Shown here piece by piece: positions 17,882 through 26,857 of a stretch of DNA of 64,000 nucleotides (positions are counted from its first letter, which is position 1; each line of letters begins with the position of its first letter). The stretch is from NCBI RefSeq assembly GCF_004137085.1, contig NZ_QYBC01000010.1:62001-126000 (forward strand), given 5' to 3'. The position numbers and the translations under genes were made by a program. Origin of the DNA: Lichenibacterium ramalinae. GTDB taxonomy: Bacteria; Pseudomonadota; Alphaproteobacteria; Rhizobiales; Beijerinckiaceae. The notes under the pieces are model-generated. The model saw only the letters and a program-made list of their open reading frames with translations. It was not told the origin of the DNA and did no database searches.

Positions 17882-20368
17882 CTATGTCGACGCTACCGCC
17901 GGACCGACGGTGGTCTTCTCTGCCGAGTGTGCGAGGCGGCGGCGCTCGAGGTCGTCGATGGCAAGGCGTGCCAACCCCGTCAGCAGATGCCGCTGGGCCT
18001 CGTCGAGGGCCGGTCGGGCATGGTCGTCGGCGATGCAGAGTGCGCCGAGCTTGTGGCCGTCTATCGGGCTCACCAGGGGCGCTCCCGCATAGGAGCCGAT
18101 GCCTGCCTGCGTCCGGGAGGTCGTGCTGAACCGGGGATCAGACCGTGTGTTCGAGACCACCAGCGGCTCGTCACCCAGGATCGTGTGCGCGCAGTAGGCC
18201 GCTTCCCGGGGTCCCCTCTCCATTGTCACGTTGTGGCGCCCGATGAGGACGGCCTCCTCGCGCCCGAGGAGAGACACAAAGGCCATCGGCACGCCGAAGG
18301 TTTCAGCAGCCAGCCGGGCGATGCGGTCGAGGCTATCGGAAGGTCCGCCTGCGCCAGCCTGTTCATAACTGGCCACGGTTTTCAGGCGGTCCGTCTCGGC
18401 CACGCTGAGGGGAGCGATGGGCGATGTGGACATCGCAGTGACGATGCGATTTCGCCCCAAGCGCTTCGCCTCGTAAAGACGTTCGTCGGAGACCGCGATC
18501 AACGACCTCGGGTGTCCGCTGTCGTCGGCTGGTCTCATCGTAGCGGAGCCAAGACTGACGGTCACCACCGAACCGCAGCCCGCGTTCCCGGCGTGCGGCA
18601 GGGCGAGGGCCTCGACTGCTGAACGGACACGTTCGGCGACCTGCGCGGCTCCGGCTTCGTCCGTGCCCGGCAGCACGACGACGAACTCCTCTCCACCATA
18701 GCGGGCGACGAGATCTCCAGGCCGCCTGACGCTGTCCCGGACTGCGCCGGCGACCGCACGGAGACAGGCATCACCGTCTTGGTGACCGTAGCGGTCGTTG
18801 AACGCTTTGAAGCGGTCGACGTCGAGCAGCAGCAGCGAGATGGGGCCACCGGCTCGCTTCGCCCGCCGCCACTCGCTGTCCAGCACCTCGTCGAAGTGGC
18901 GGCGGTTCGACAATCCAGTGAGCGCGTCGCTCCGCGCCACGCGGGACAGTTCGGCGTTCAGCGCCTCCAGCTGTTCCTCGGCGGCCTTGCGAAGTGTGAC
19001 GTCGCGCAGCACGACGATGAAGCCGCCGTCCTCGGGAACGAGGCTGTAGCGTCCCTCGACCCAGACGTAGTGACCGGCCTTATGCCGCAATCTGTAGGTG
19101 GCCTCGGTGCTGGCCCGCTGCGCCTGCGAGGCGCAGATCAGCATCGTGACGTTCGGCCAATCGTCGGGGTGGATGATGTCCACAATGTCCCGGCCTTCGA
19201 GTTCCTCGGGTTGGTAGCCCAGCATGGCGAGTGCGGCAGGCGACACGTAGCTGCGCCGCAGCGACCGATCGAGCTGGATGATGACGTCCTGGGCATAGTC
19301 GGCGAGCAGACGGTAGCGCGCCTCGCTACGCGACAACATCGCCTCGGAGCGTGCCGTTCGCCGCATCTGACGCCTGAGCCCGGCTCCCAGCGCCGCGGCT
19401 GTCGCGCATAGGACCGCGAGCGCGAGCAGGATGGCGGTGGCCTTCGCCCGCCACACGGCGAAGACGTCCGCATCGGCGAAGGCAACGTTCAGCACGAGGG
19501 GCAGCTCGCCGAGGTGGGCGAAGCTGTAGATGCGGTCGACACCGTCGATGCTGGCCGTGCCGTTGAAGGTCCCCGAAGGCGAACGCATGAAGCGCTGGAA
19601 GTTGCTGCTCTTGGCGAGGTTGAGCCCGATCTGCCCCGGACCACTCGGGACGCGCATCATGACGACACCGTCGGTGCGAAACAGGCTGATGGACCCATGA
19701 GAACCGAGATCGGTCTTCGAGAAAAGCTTCTTGAAATACGCGAGCCGCATCGTGCCGACCACGACGCCGGCGAAGGCCCCGTCCGCTGATCTCAGGGCAC
19801 GGCTGAGGGCGATGACGTCGTCATCGCCGGTCACGCGACGCGTGAAGGGAGAACTGATGAACAGGCCACGGCCCGGGGCGGCCTTCTGTGCCTGGAAGTA
19901 CTCGCGGTCACCGAGCTCGGCACCGATGGCTTCCGACTTCGATCCGCGCACGACCTTGCCGTCGCGATCCAGCACGAGGATGGAACCGAGGTCCCTTGCC
20001 GAAGCGGCACGATCGAAGAGCACCAGGTCCTGAAGGCGCGGGCTGAGCCCTGACAGCTCGGGCTCGGACAGCCCATCGACGACGGCCTGAAGCGAAAGAT
20101 CGTAGATCTCGATGTTGCGCGTGATGTCCTGCGACAGCGCGCTGAGCAGGTTGGTTTCGCTGCTCACCGCTTGGGCATAGGTGCTCTGTCGCAAATCGTA
20201 GAGGGTCCAACCTGACGCGGCGCAGAACCCGCCGACCACCACCGCGATGGCCGAGCCGAGCAGGCGGACCTTCCAAGCTCCCTTTACGGTTGGCCGAGCG
20301 TGGGAATGGCCGTTGCCGCCGTGCGGTCCGCCCGACGCGTCGGACCCTGATGCCCCGACGTAGCTCAT
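17882..20368 (-). CDS. membrane diguanylate cyclase: periplasmic sensor-PAS-GGDEF-GAF
   Basis: An 828-residue protein. Two membrane segments (about 34-56 and 308-330) flank a dCACHE-like periplasmic sensor domain. A PAS domain follows (about 345-465), then a GGDEF domain with active GGEEF and an upstream RPGD inhibitory site (R-x-x-D five residues before), so it should make c-di-GMP with product inhibition. A GAF domain (about 680-810, including YCAHTILGDEPLVV and GALCIAD) sits after the cyclase, an unusual order. Its start overlaps the stop of the upstream EAL gene fragment (ATGA), showing that both belonged to one operon before IS66 insertion upstream. Confidence 0.9.
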   Translation of the reverse strand: MSYVGASGSDASGGPHGGNGHSHARPTVKGAWKVRLLGSAIAVVVGGFCAASGWTLYDLRQSTYAQAVSSETNLLSALSQDITRNIEIYDLSLQAVVDGLSEPELSGLSPRLQDLVLFDRAASARDLGSILVLDRDGKVVRGSKSEAIGAELGDREYFQAQKAAPGRGLFISSPFTRRVTGDDDVIALSRALRSADGAFAGVVVGTMRLAYFKKLFSKTDLGSHGSISLFRTDGVVMMRVPSGPGQIGLNLAKSSNFQRFMRSPSGTFNGTASIDGVDRIYSFAHLGELPLVLNVAFADADVFAVWRAKATAILLALAVLCATAAALGAGLRRQMRRTARSEAMLSRSEARYRLLADYAQDVIIQLDRSLRRSYVSPAALAMLGYQPEELEGRDIVDIIHPDDWPNVTMLICASQAQRASTEATYRLRHKAGHYVWVEGRYSLVPEDGGFIVVLRDVTLRKAAEEQLEALNAELSRVARSDALTGLSNRRHFDEVLDSEWRRAKRAGGPISLLLLDVDRFKAFNDRYGHQDGDACLRAVAGAVRDSVRRPGDLVARYGGEEFVVVLPGTDEAGAAQVAERVRSAVEALALPHAGNAGCGSVVTVSLGSATMRPADDSGHPRSLIAVSDERLYEAKRLGRNRIVTAMSTSPIAPLSVAETDRLKTVASYEQAGAGGPSDSLDRIARLAAETFGVPMAFVSLLGREEAVLIGRHNVTMERGPREAAYCAHTILGDEPLVVSNTRSDPRFSTTSRTQAGIGSYAGAPLVSPIDGHKLGALCIADDHARPALDEAQRHLLTGLARLAIDDLERRRLAHSAEKTTVGPAVAST

Positions 20369-21710
20369 GCAGCGACGGGCTTCGCGTGTTCCGCAATGAG
20401 CGCGACGAAGGCCACCGCCGGCGTGGGCTTGCCGAACAGATAGCCTTGCGCGTCCTTGCAGCCGAACGCCACAAGAGCGATTGCCTGCTCGGGCGTCTCG
20501 ATGCCTTCGGCGATTACCTCGAGACCCATGCTGGCGCCGAGGGCGACGACGGCCTTGACGATGGCGGCGTCGTCGGGGTCGCTCTCGAGGTCGCGCACGA
20601 ACTCGCGGTCGATCTTCAGGCGCGTCAGGGGATAGCGCTTGAGGAGGCTGAGCGAGGCGTAGCCGGTGCCATAGTCATCGAAGGCGATGCCGACGCCGAG
20701 ATCGCGCAGGCGACGCAGAGGATCGATGATGCCGTCATCGAGGCCCAGCACCGTCGTCTCGGTGATTTCGAGTTCCAGAAGTTGAGGGGGCAGACCGGCG
20801 AACGCCAGGGTGGCCATGACGTCGTCGAAGAAGTCGACCTGCTTGAGTTGCACGGCGAAAAGGTTCACCCCTACCCGGATCGGGGTACCGGCAGCGGCTG
20901 CATCGGCGGCGAAGCAGCATGCCTGACGAAGGATCCAGTGACCGACCCCGAGTGCGATGTCGGAGGCCTCGAGCACCGCCAAGAAGGTCGCAGGTGACAA
21001 CAGTCCACGTTCGGGATGACGCCAGCGCAACAGCGCCTCCGCGCCGACGATGCGGCCGTCGGGGATCGTGACCTGCGGCTGGAAGTGCAGTTCGAATTCG
21101 CCGCGCGCCAAGGCGCTTCGGAGTTCGCCTTCGACGCGACGACGTTCCTCGGCCTGGTGACCCATCTGCGGCCTGAACACCTCGCAGCGTCGACCACCCT
21201 CGCGCTTCGCGTGCTGGAGGGCGAGCAATGCGGCCTTCAGGGCCTGATCGGCGGCTTCGAAGTGCGACAGCCCGGGACACAGAACGATGCCGACGCTCGT
21301 CCCGATGTGGCAGGTCGCTCCGTCAGCGCCGAACGGTGCGCACAGGCGTTCCATGACACGTCGCCCGACCGAGCTGGCGGCGATCAGGTCGTCGCTCTCG
21401 GTGACGAGGATGCCGAACTCGTCCGCGCCCAGTCGCGCCACGAACGCGTCGGATCCTGCCGCCTCCATCACGCGCCGGGCGGCGGCAACGAGGACGAGGT
21501 CGCCGGCCGCCATGCCCAGCGATCCGTTCACCGCTTTGAAGTGGTCCAGGCCGATCATCAGCAACGTGAAGCGACCCACCCTGTTCAGCGCCTCGTCGAC
21601 CATTTCCAGGAACCGCGTCCGGTTCGGCAGGCCGGTGAGCCGGTCGTGGTGCGTGAGCTGACGGACGCGCTCCTGAGATCGATGCCGTTCGGAAACGTCT
21701 CGGATAATGG
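20365..21710 (-). pseudogene. 3' part of a GAF-PAS-GGDEF-EAL gene split by IS66
   Basis: This encodes the end of a PAS domain (IIRDVSERHRSQERVRQL), a GGDEF domain with a changed motif GADEF, and an EAL domain with AEALLRW, DDYGTGYASL, LKIDREFV and AEGIET. The cyclase motif is degenerate, while the phosphodiesterase residues are present. The frame is open upstream into the IS66 end, where a GTG at 21729 could act as an accidental start. Removing the IS and one copy of the 8-bp duplication joins it in frame to 24275-25109 and restores a 726-residue protein. It overlaps the cyclase gene downstream by four bases. Confidence 0.88.
21703..21710. repeat. target-site duplication of IS66, left copy
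   Basis: GATAATGG directly abuts the GTAAGC end of the element and is repeated exactly at 24267-24274. Eight bases is the expected duplication length for IS66-family elements. Confidence 0.92.
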
Positions 21711-21783
21711 GTAAGCATCCGGCCAGCACCGCAGGTCAGGGCTGCCGCGTGATGTCGGCCTTGCGAAAACCGTCGGTGCCCCG

Positions 21784-23358
21784 TCAGGCCGCCTGAGCCA
21801 GGGCTGCGCCGGGTCGGCTGGCCTTCCAGTTCCAGGGCAGCAGCTCGTCGAGGCGCTTCGCGGGGTGGTCGGGCAGGCGGGCGAGGACGTCGGCGAGCCA
21901 GGCCTGCGGATCGACGTCGTTGAGCTTGGCGGTCTCGATCAGCGTGTAGATGGCGGCGGCGCGATGGCCGCCGGCGTCCGAGCCGCAGAACGTCCAGTTC
22001 CGTCTGCCGATGGCGATCCCCCGCAACGCGCGCTCCGCCGCGTTGTCGGTGAGGCAAATTCTGCCGTCGTCGAGGAAGCGGGTGAAGGCCTCCCAACGGC
22101 TCAGGATGTAGGTGATGGCCTTGGCCGTATCGCTCTTGGCCGAGAGCCGCATTCGCTGTTCCCGAAGGTAGGTCTCCAGATCCAAGATCAGCGGCTTCGC
22201 GTGCTGCTGTCGTGCCGCGACGCGCTCGGCCGCGCTTCGGCCGTTGATGGTGCGCTCGACGGCGAAGATCTCGTCCATGCGTCGCACCGCCTCGACGGCG
22301 ATCGGCGCCTTCGTCAGCTTGGCGATGTCGAACAGTTTGCGCCGTCCGTGGGCCCAGCACGCAGCCTCGATCACCGGAGCAGGCCTCCGCCGGCCGTCGT
22401 AGAGTTCGTTGTAGCCCGCATAGGCATCGGCCTGCAGAATGCCGCCGTAGGTCGCCAGGTGCTCCCGCGGGTGTTCCCCGGACCGGCTGCGCGAATAGTG
22501 GAAGGCCGCGGCCGGCGGGCCGGCACCGCCGAACGGCCGGTCGTCCCGCACGTAGGTCCACAGCCGCGCCGTGTCGGTCTTGCCCTTGGCCAGCACCGGC
22601 ACCGTGGTGTCGTCGCCGTGGATCCGATCCGCCGCCAGCACGTGACGCGTGATCGCGTCCACGATCGGGCCGAGCGCCACCGCGCAGGCGCCGACGCGAT
22701 CGGCGAGCGTCGACGTGTCGATCACGATCCCCTCGCGGGCGAAGGTGTCGCTCTGCCGGTTGAGCGGCTGGTGCAGCATGAACTTCGACACCAGCACGCT
22801 CGCCAGCAGGTTCGGGCCGGCAAAGCCGCGCGGGATTGGATGGGACGGAGCCGGCGTCTCGGTGACGCCCTCGCAGTCGCGGCACGTCATCTTCTCGCGC
22901 ACGTGCTCGACGATCTTCCACCGCCGCGGCTCGCATTCGAGCGAGCGCGACACGACGTCGTCGAGCTTGCGAAGCCGGGCCCCGCCGCATCGGGCACAGG
23001 CGCAGGGCGCCGGATACACGATCCGCTCCACCGGCAGGTGATCGGGCAGGCTCGGGCGCCGCGAACGGGCGGGACGGCTTTGGCGCTCTGCGAGGGGGGC
23101 TCCCGAAGCCGCGATGTCGGCCTCGGCCTCGGCGGCTCCCTGGCTCTCCTCAACGTCGGCGATGGCCAGCTCGAGCTGCTCCACCAGGAGCCTGCCACGC
23201 TCGGAGGACTGGCCGAACTGCTCACGCCGCAGCTTGGCGATCAGGAACTTCAGCTTCTCGGTTTCGAGCCGGCGGATCAGGGCTTCGCTGCGCAGCGCCA
23301 CGATCATGGCGTGGGCGTCGGCGAGGTCGGACGGGAGCTGATCGGAGGATGCTGTCAC
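21784..23358 (-). CDS. tnpC: IS66 transposase TnpC
   Basis: A 524-residue DDE transposase of IS66. An N-terminal helical leucine-rich segment contains KLRREQFGQSSER. Then comes a zinc ribbon (CACARCGG and CRDCEG), the DDE domain with HGDDTTV, LQADAYAGYNELY and NAAERALRGIAIGRRNW, and a C-terminal tail with PDHPAKRLDELLPWNW. All parts appear intact and the length is usual for the family. It begins 43 bases after tnpB. Confidence 0.97.
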   Translation of the reverse strand: MTASSDQLPSDLADAHAMIVALRSEALIRRLETEKLKFLIAKLRREQFGQSSERGRLLVEQLELAIADVEESQGAAEAEADIAASGAPLAERQSRPARSRRPSLPDHLPVERIVYPAPCACARCGGARLRKLDDVVSRSLECEPRRWKIVEHVREKMTCRDCEGVTETPAPSHPIPRGFAGPNLLASVLVSKFMLHQPLNRQSDTFAREGIVIDTSTLADRVGACAVALGPIVDAITRHVLAADRIHGDDTTVPVLAKGKTDTARLWTYVRDDRPFGGAGPPAAAFHYSRSRSGEHPREHLATYGGILQADAYAGYNELYDGRRRPAPVIEAACWAHGRRKLFDIAKLTKAPIAVEAVRRMDEIFAVERTINGRSAAERVAARQQHAKPLILDLETYLREQRMRLSAKSDTAKAITYILSRWEAFTRFLDDGRICLTDNAAERALRGIAIGRRNWTFCGSDAGGHRAAAIYTLIETAKLNDVDPQAWLADVLARLPDHPAKRLDELLPWNWKASRPGAALAQAA

Positions 23359-23401
23359 ACCCCGATCAGATCACAACCATCTGCCGTTGCAAGCCTTTCC
23401 G

Positions 23402-23804
23402 CTATCCGGCCTGGGTGGGCCGCCACGTCCGCTGCGGGTTCCTCCAGTCGATGCCCTCCGTCAGGTAGGCGAGTTGCGCCGAGGTGATGGGAACCGCCCC
23501 ATCGCGCGCCGATGGCCAGGTGAACCGGCCCCGGTCCAGCCGCTTCATGAAGAGGCACCCGCCCTGGCCGTCGTGCCAGACGATCTTGATCAGATCGGAC
23601 CGACGGCCGCGGAAGACGAACAGGTGGCCGCAGAACGGATCGCGCCCGAGCACCTCCTGCACCAGCAGCGACAGGCCGCCGATCCCCTTGCGCATGTCGG
23701 TGTGCCCTCCGCTAGGCACCCCACCAAGCTTCGCTTGGCGTGGGCCCTGCCTGCGCTCCGCCCGTCGCCAGCCACACCTTGGTGCCGCTCGGCAGCGGGA
23801 TCAT
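23402..23804 (-). pseudogene. tnpB: IS66 accessory gene tnpB, interrupted by a 55-bp insert
   Basis: The gene starts at ATG 23804, overlapping the tnpA stop as ATGA, and reads MIPLPSGTKVWLATG. The conserved continuation HTDMRKG is displaced by a 55-bp insert (23705-23759) that shifts the frame and adds a TAG. After the insert the frame is intact to the conserved end IDWRNPQRTWRP. Without the insert the gene would encode 115 residues, the usual TnpB length. A GTG inside the insert (23719) opens a 105-codon truncated frame that could give a partial TnpB. TnpB is generally needed for IS66 transposition. Confidence 0.85.
23705..23759. repeat. 55-bp REP-like hairpin insert in tnpB
   Basis: The insert holds a strong imperfect palindrome: CCACCAAGC, loop TTC, then GCTTGGCGTGG, extended outward by AGGCA/TGCCT pairing. 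It is bounded by short similar sequences (CTCCGC-like) at both ends. Its borders are defined by comparison with the conserved TnpB N-terminus and may be off by a few bases. Confidence 0.7.
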
Positions 23805-24178
23805 CGCCGATCCAGGGCATCGAGGACGCGCCGCAGCGCGTCGCCATCGACGTCAGGGCCCACCCGCAGGCGGCGCCCCTGCGACAGCTCGATCTCGATC
23901 AGCCCGGCCGACCGCCTCGGGCGCGGCACGCTCGGTGCCGGCAGCGCGGGCATGGGAGCCACGATCTCGACCGGAACCAGCGCCGGACCGCCCCGTCCCA
24001 GCAGGCCGTCGCGCGCCAGACGGCGCCAACCGAACACCAGGCTGGCACTCACCGCGTTGCGCCTGGCCACCTCGGCCACCCGCGCGCCCGGGACCAAAGT
24101 CTCCTCGATGATCCGGGCCTTCTCATCGTCCGACCACTGACGCCGGCGCTCGACCCCGCTCAGAACCTCGACCCGCAT
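23801..24178 (-). CDS. tnpA: IS66 accessory protein TnpA (HTH)
   Basis: A 125-residue protein with an N-terminal helix-turn-helix (WSDDEKARIIEETLVPGARV, then VARRNAVSASLVFGWRR), typical of IS66 Orf1/IS3-Orf A-like proteins that bind the element ends. The C-terminal half is the usual variable Pro/Arg-rich linker ending in a conserved strand pair. Its stop overlaps the original tnpB start by four bases, the normal coupling in IS66. Confidence 0.92.
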   Translation of the reverse strand: MRVEVLSGVERRRQWSDDEKARIIEETLVPGARVAEVARRNAVSASLVFGWRRLARDGLLGRGGPALVPVEIVAPMPALPAPSVPRPRRSAGLIEIELSQGRRLRVGPDVDGDALRRVLDALDRR

Positions 24179-24266
24179 CGACCTGATGACCTTTAGGCTA
24201 GCCGTAAGCCCGTAAGGTCGGCCGCGGGCCAGTCATCCCGCAAGGCGGTCCTCGTCGGAAGCGTAC

Positions 24267-24274
24267 GATAATGG
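24267..24274. repeat. target-site duplication of IS66, right copy
   Basis: GATAATGG directly follows the right end of the element and matches 21703-21710 exactly. Confidence 0.92.
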
Positions 24275-25109
24275 AGCCGACATGCGTCCGGTCCCCGTCC
24301 TGCCACGTTGCCAGGGACAGCTCGAGCGGGAACTCCGTCCCGTCCTGCCGCTGCCCCCTGATTTCGACCGTCTTGCCGGCGAGGCGCCGCTCACCGCCGG
24401 CGGCTATACGGGCCATGCCGGCCTCGTGCCCGCCTCGGAACGCAGCGGGCACGATGAGGGTCAGCGGTCGTCCTATCGCCTCTCGTTTAGCATAGCCGAA
24501 CATGCGTTCGGCGGCCTCGTTCCAGAAGGTGATCGTGCCCGCATCGTCCGCGCAGACGATCGCGTCGGGCGTCGCTGCGGCCATGCTCATGGCAGCTTGT
24601 CGCACGATGTCCAGTTTTCGCTTTTCGAGATGGTCGGTGACGATCTTCGCCAAACTTCGCAGCAGACTCAGCTGTCGCTGAGACAGGTGCGCGCGCGGTT
24701 CCGTGTCGATGACGCAAACGGAACCAAGCCTATGTCCATCCGGCGTCACGATGGGCGCACCGGCATAGAAGCGGATGAACGGTGGGCCGACGACGAGTGG
24801 GTTGTCGGCGAAGCGAGCGTCGTACCGCGCGTCCGGGATTACGAGCACCTCATCGCTCATTAGCGCGTGGGCGCAGAACGACACCTCACGCGACGTCTCA
24901 CACGCCTCGAAACCCACACGCGCCTTGAAAAACTGTTGGTGCTCCTCGACGAAGCGGACCAAGGCCGTCGGCACCTCGAAGAGGTCCGCTGCGAGTTGGA
25001 CGACGTGGTCGAACTCCGAGGCGGGAGATGACACCTCGAGGCGATAGCTCCTCAGAACCTCGAGCCGCTGCTGCTCATCATTGGGGAGAGGGTAGCGTTG
25101 CGGCGGCAT
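24275..25109 (-). pseudogene. 5' part of the GAF-PAS-GGDEF-EAL gene split by IS66
   Basis: From ATG 25109 the frame encodes a GAF domain (about 20-160, with FCAHALMSDEVLVIPDARYD and GSVCVIDTEPR) and a PAS domain (about 170-280, with ATPDAIVCADDAGTITFWNEA). It breaks inside the last PAS strand (THVGSII) at the IS66 end and reads on into the IS until 24198. Joined to 20365-21710, the PAS strand becomes GSIIRDVSERHRSQ, exactly the expected wording. The GAF resembles the C-terminal GAF of the cyclase at 17882-20368. A truncated GAF-PAS protein may still be made. Confidence 0.88.
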
Positions 25110-25403
25110 GACGGGACCGGTGTGTGCGTGTAAGCGCCATTATCTCGTCATGGTGCTACCGATCCGTTGCTGCGTTTCCTTTTCCGGCAGCACTCTCATT
25201 CGGCTCTCCCGGCAGCACCCTCGCGACCGGAGCCCAGGTTAGCGAAGCCGTCTCCTCCCACAGCGTGGATAGGCATGGCTTGCGAAGCGGGCCGGCCGGC
25301 CGGTACGGTCGCGACCCAGATGTTCAAGGCAACGCTACGCCACGCCGATCTAGCATTCGAAGTCCCGGCAGGCGTTGATCCCTGCCGGGAGAGCGGGGTC
25401 AGG

Positions 25404-26519
25404 TCACCGAGCCGCCTTGATCTCAGCGAGCGTCCTGTTCAGGTGCACGTGACGGTCGACGTGATCCACCCAAGCCATCGGCACGTAGTGGTGCTGGCCG
25501 TCAGGCGACGTGGTCTTGGCGAGCTTGATGCGGTCCGCCCCGTCCATATGGTCGACCGTACCGATCTTGGTGCCGTCCGAGGCGTACACCTCCATGTGCT
25601 CCACGATCCGGCCGTCGTCGCTGCCTTCTCTCACGGCGCCCGTGGTGCCGCCGACGCTCGTCGTGGTGCGCCCGTCCTCGACCTCGACCTCGGTATGACG
25701 CACCGTGTCGCGGATCGTTTCGGTGCGGTCCTGTGCTTCCTTGTGAAGCGAGATTTCCTCGACCACACGCGCCTCCTTGGACACGACCGCTTCCTCGTCG
25801 AACTCCTCCAGCTCGATGGTGCGGTCCTGGAAAGCGGCATCGGCGGCGCTCACGGCACGGTCCACCGGGCGACGGTCGACCTGCACGGTTTCGCGACGGA
25901 GCGTGACCTGCTCGTTGACCGGAGTCTCGACGACGAAGCTCCGCACACGGAGACGGCCATGGCTGACCTCGCGCTTGCCGACGGTCAAACGTTCTTCGTA
26001 CAGCGAGATCGAGTCCTCGCGGCCGGTCAGGCTGGTATTGGCGACGGTTCCTGACGACGTCGCGTCGCGGGTAGAGACCGTCCCCTGCGTCGCTGCCGTT
26101 CCAGCAGCGACCGTTCCAATCGCGGGTGCCCGATATCCCGTCCACCCCTCGCCGCGCCAGGAGGTCTCGCGCTCATCCATGTCCACGGCACCGTCGCGGT
26201 CGAGGATGTCGAGCACGCGGTCGGCATCGACCTGTCCGGTTTTGACCGAAACGAGGTATCCACCCCGGCGCAGGCCCTCTGCGTAGGAGTAGCGGTCCTC
26301 CTCGGGCATGAACATGTCCTTCAGGGCCGCCAGGAAGCCCTCGTGTTGAGGAGCCGAAGCCGTGCCGCTGGAGCCGCTGCCGCCCTCGACCATGCTGATG
26401 TCGCCACGGGGGACGCCCGCAGCCTCGATGTCGGAGACGGCCTGCTGGGCCGCTCCCTTGGTGTCGAAGAAGGCGGTGAGGGCGCGCGACGGCGCCGACG
26501 TGTTCTGGGTGAAGCTCAT
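25404..26519 (-). CDS. DUF2382 (YsnF/AvaK) stress protein with DUF2171-like tail, copy 1
   Basis: A 371-residue soluble protein. The N-terminal domain (about 10-115) resembles general-stress 17M-type domains (ALTAFFDTKGAAQQAVSDIE and so on). DUF2382 spans about 170-290, with LYEERLTVGKREVSHGRLRV and DEEAVVSKEARVVEEI. The C-terminal 60 residues form a DUF2171/PRC-like domain (VYASDGTKIGTVDHMDGADR). DUF2382 proteins are often induced by general stress, but their biochemical role is not established. Its N- and C-terminal domains match those of the protein at 30006-31250. Confidence 0.85.
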   Translation of the reverse strand: MSFTQNTSAPSRALTAFFDTKGAAQQAVSDIEAAGVPRGDISMVEGGSGSSGTASAPQHEGFLAALKDMFMPEEDRYSYAEGLRRGGYLVSVKTGQVDADRVLDILDRDGAVDMDERETSWRGEGWTGYRAPAIGTVAAGTAATQGTVSTRDATSSGTVANTSLTGREDSISLYEERLTVGKREVSHGRLRVRSFVVETPVNEQVTLRRETVQVDRRPVDRAVSAADAAFQDRTIELEEFDEEAVVSKEARVVEEISLHKEAQDRTETIRDTVRHTEVEVEDGRTTTSVGGTTGAVREGSDDGRIVEHMEVYASDGTKIGTVDHMDGADRIKLAKTTSPDGQHHYVPMAWVDHVDRHVHLNRTLAEIKAAR

Positions 26520-26857
26520 GGTGCGACCTCAAGGCAGTACGACGGGACTGGGATAGCCGAGGCACGGTCCTGACGCCGATCGGACCTGCGACTCCACGGT
26601 ACGAAGACTGCTCCCGACTGCACGGCCCGAAAGCGGGCATGTGGAAGGCGATCACCGATCCATGAACCGGGGCAACGCCAACGCAGGGCACGGGTTGCAG
26701 CGATGGCCCGGGCGGACGAGGTATCTTCGCATCCGCGTTCGCCCTAGGCTCGGGCGTGCCGTCCCGGTTGGCTGACCCGACCTTCAGCACGGTGGGACCA
26801 GGGTCGTGGCGCACGCCGCTTTCCTGTGTTCCGCCTCCTTCCAGGCGGAGCACAATC

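Larger units (their letters stand above)
21711..24266 (-). mobile_element. IS66-family insertion sequence (2,556 bp)
   Basis: The element runs from GTAAGCATCC on the left to GGAAGCGTAC on the right. Its terminal inverted repeats match at 17 of the first 22 positions and begin GTA-GC, as in IS66. It carries the standard tnpA-tnpB-tnpC order on the minus strand and is flanked by the 8-bp duplication GATAATGG. It interrupts a GAF-PAS-GGDEF-EAL gene at the end of its PAS domain. The tnpB gene contains a 55-bp hairpin insert, so autonomous transposition of this copy is doubtful. Confidence 0.93.
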
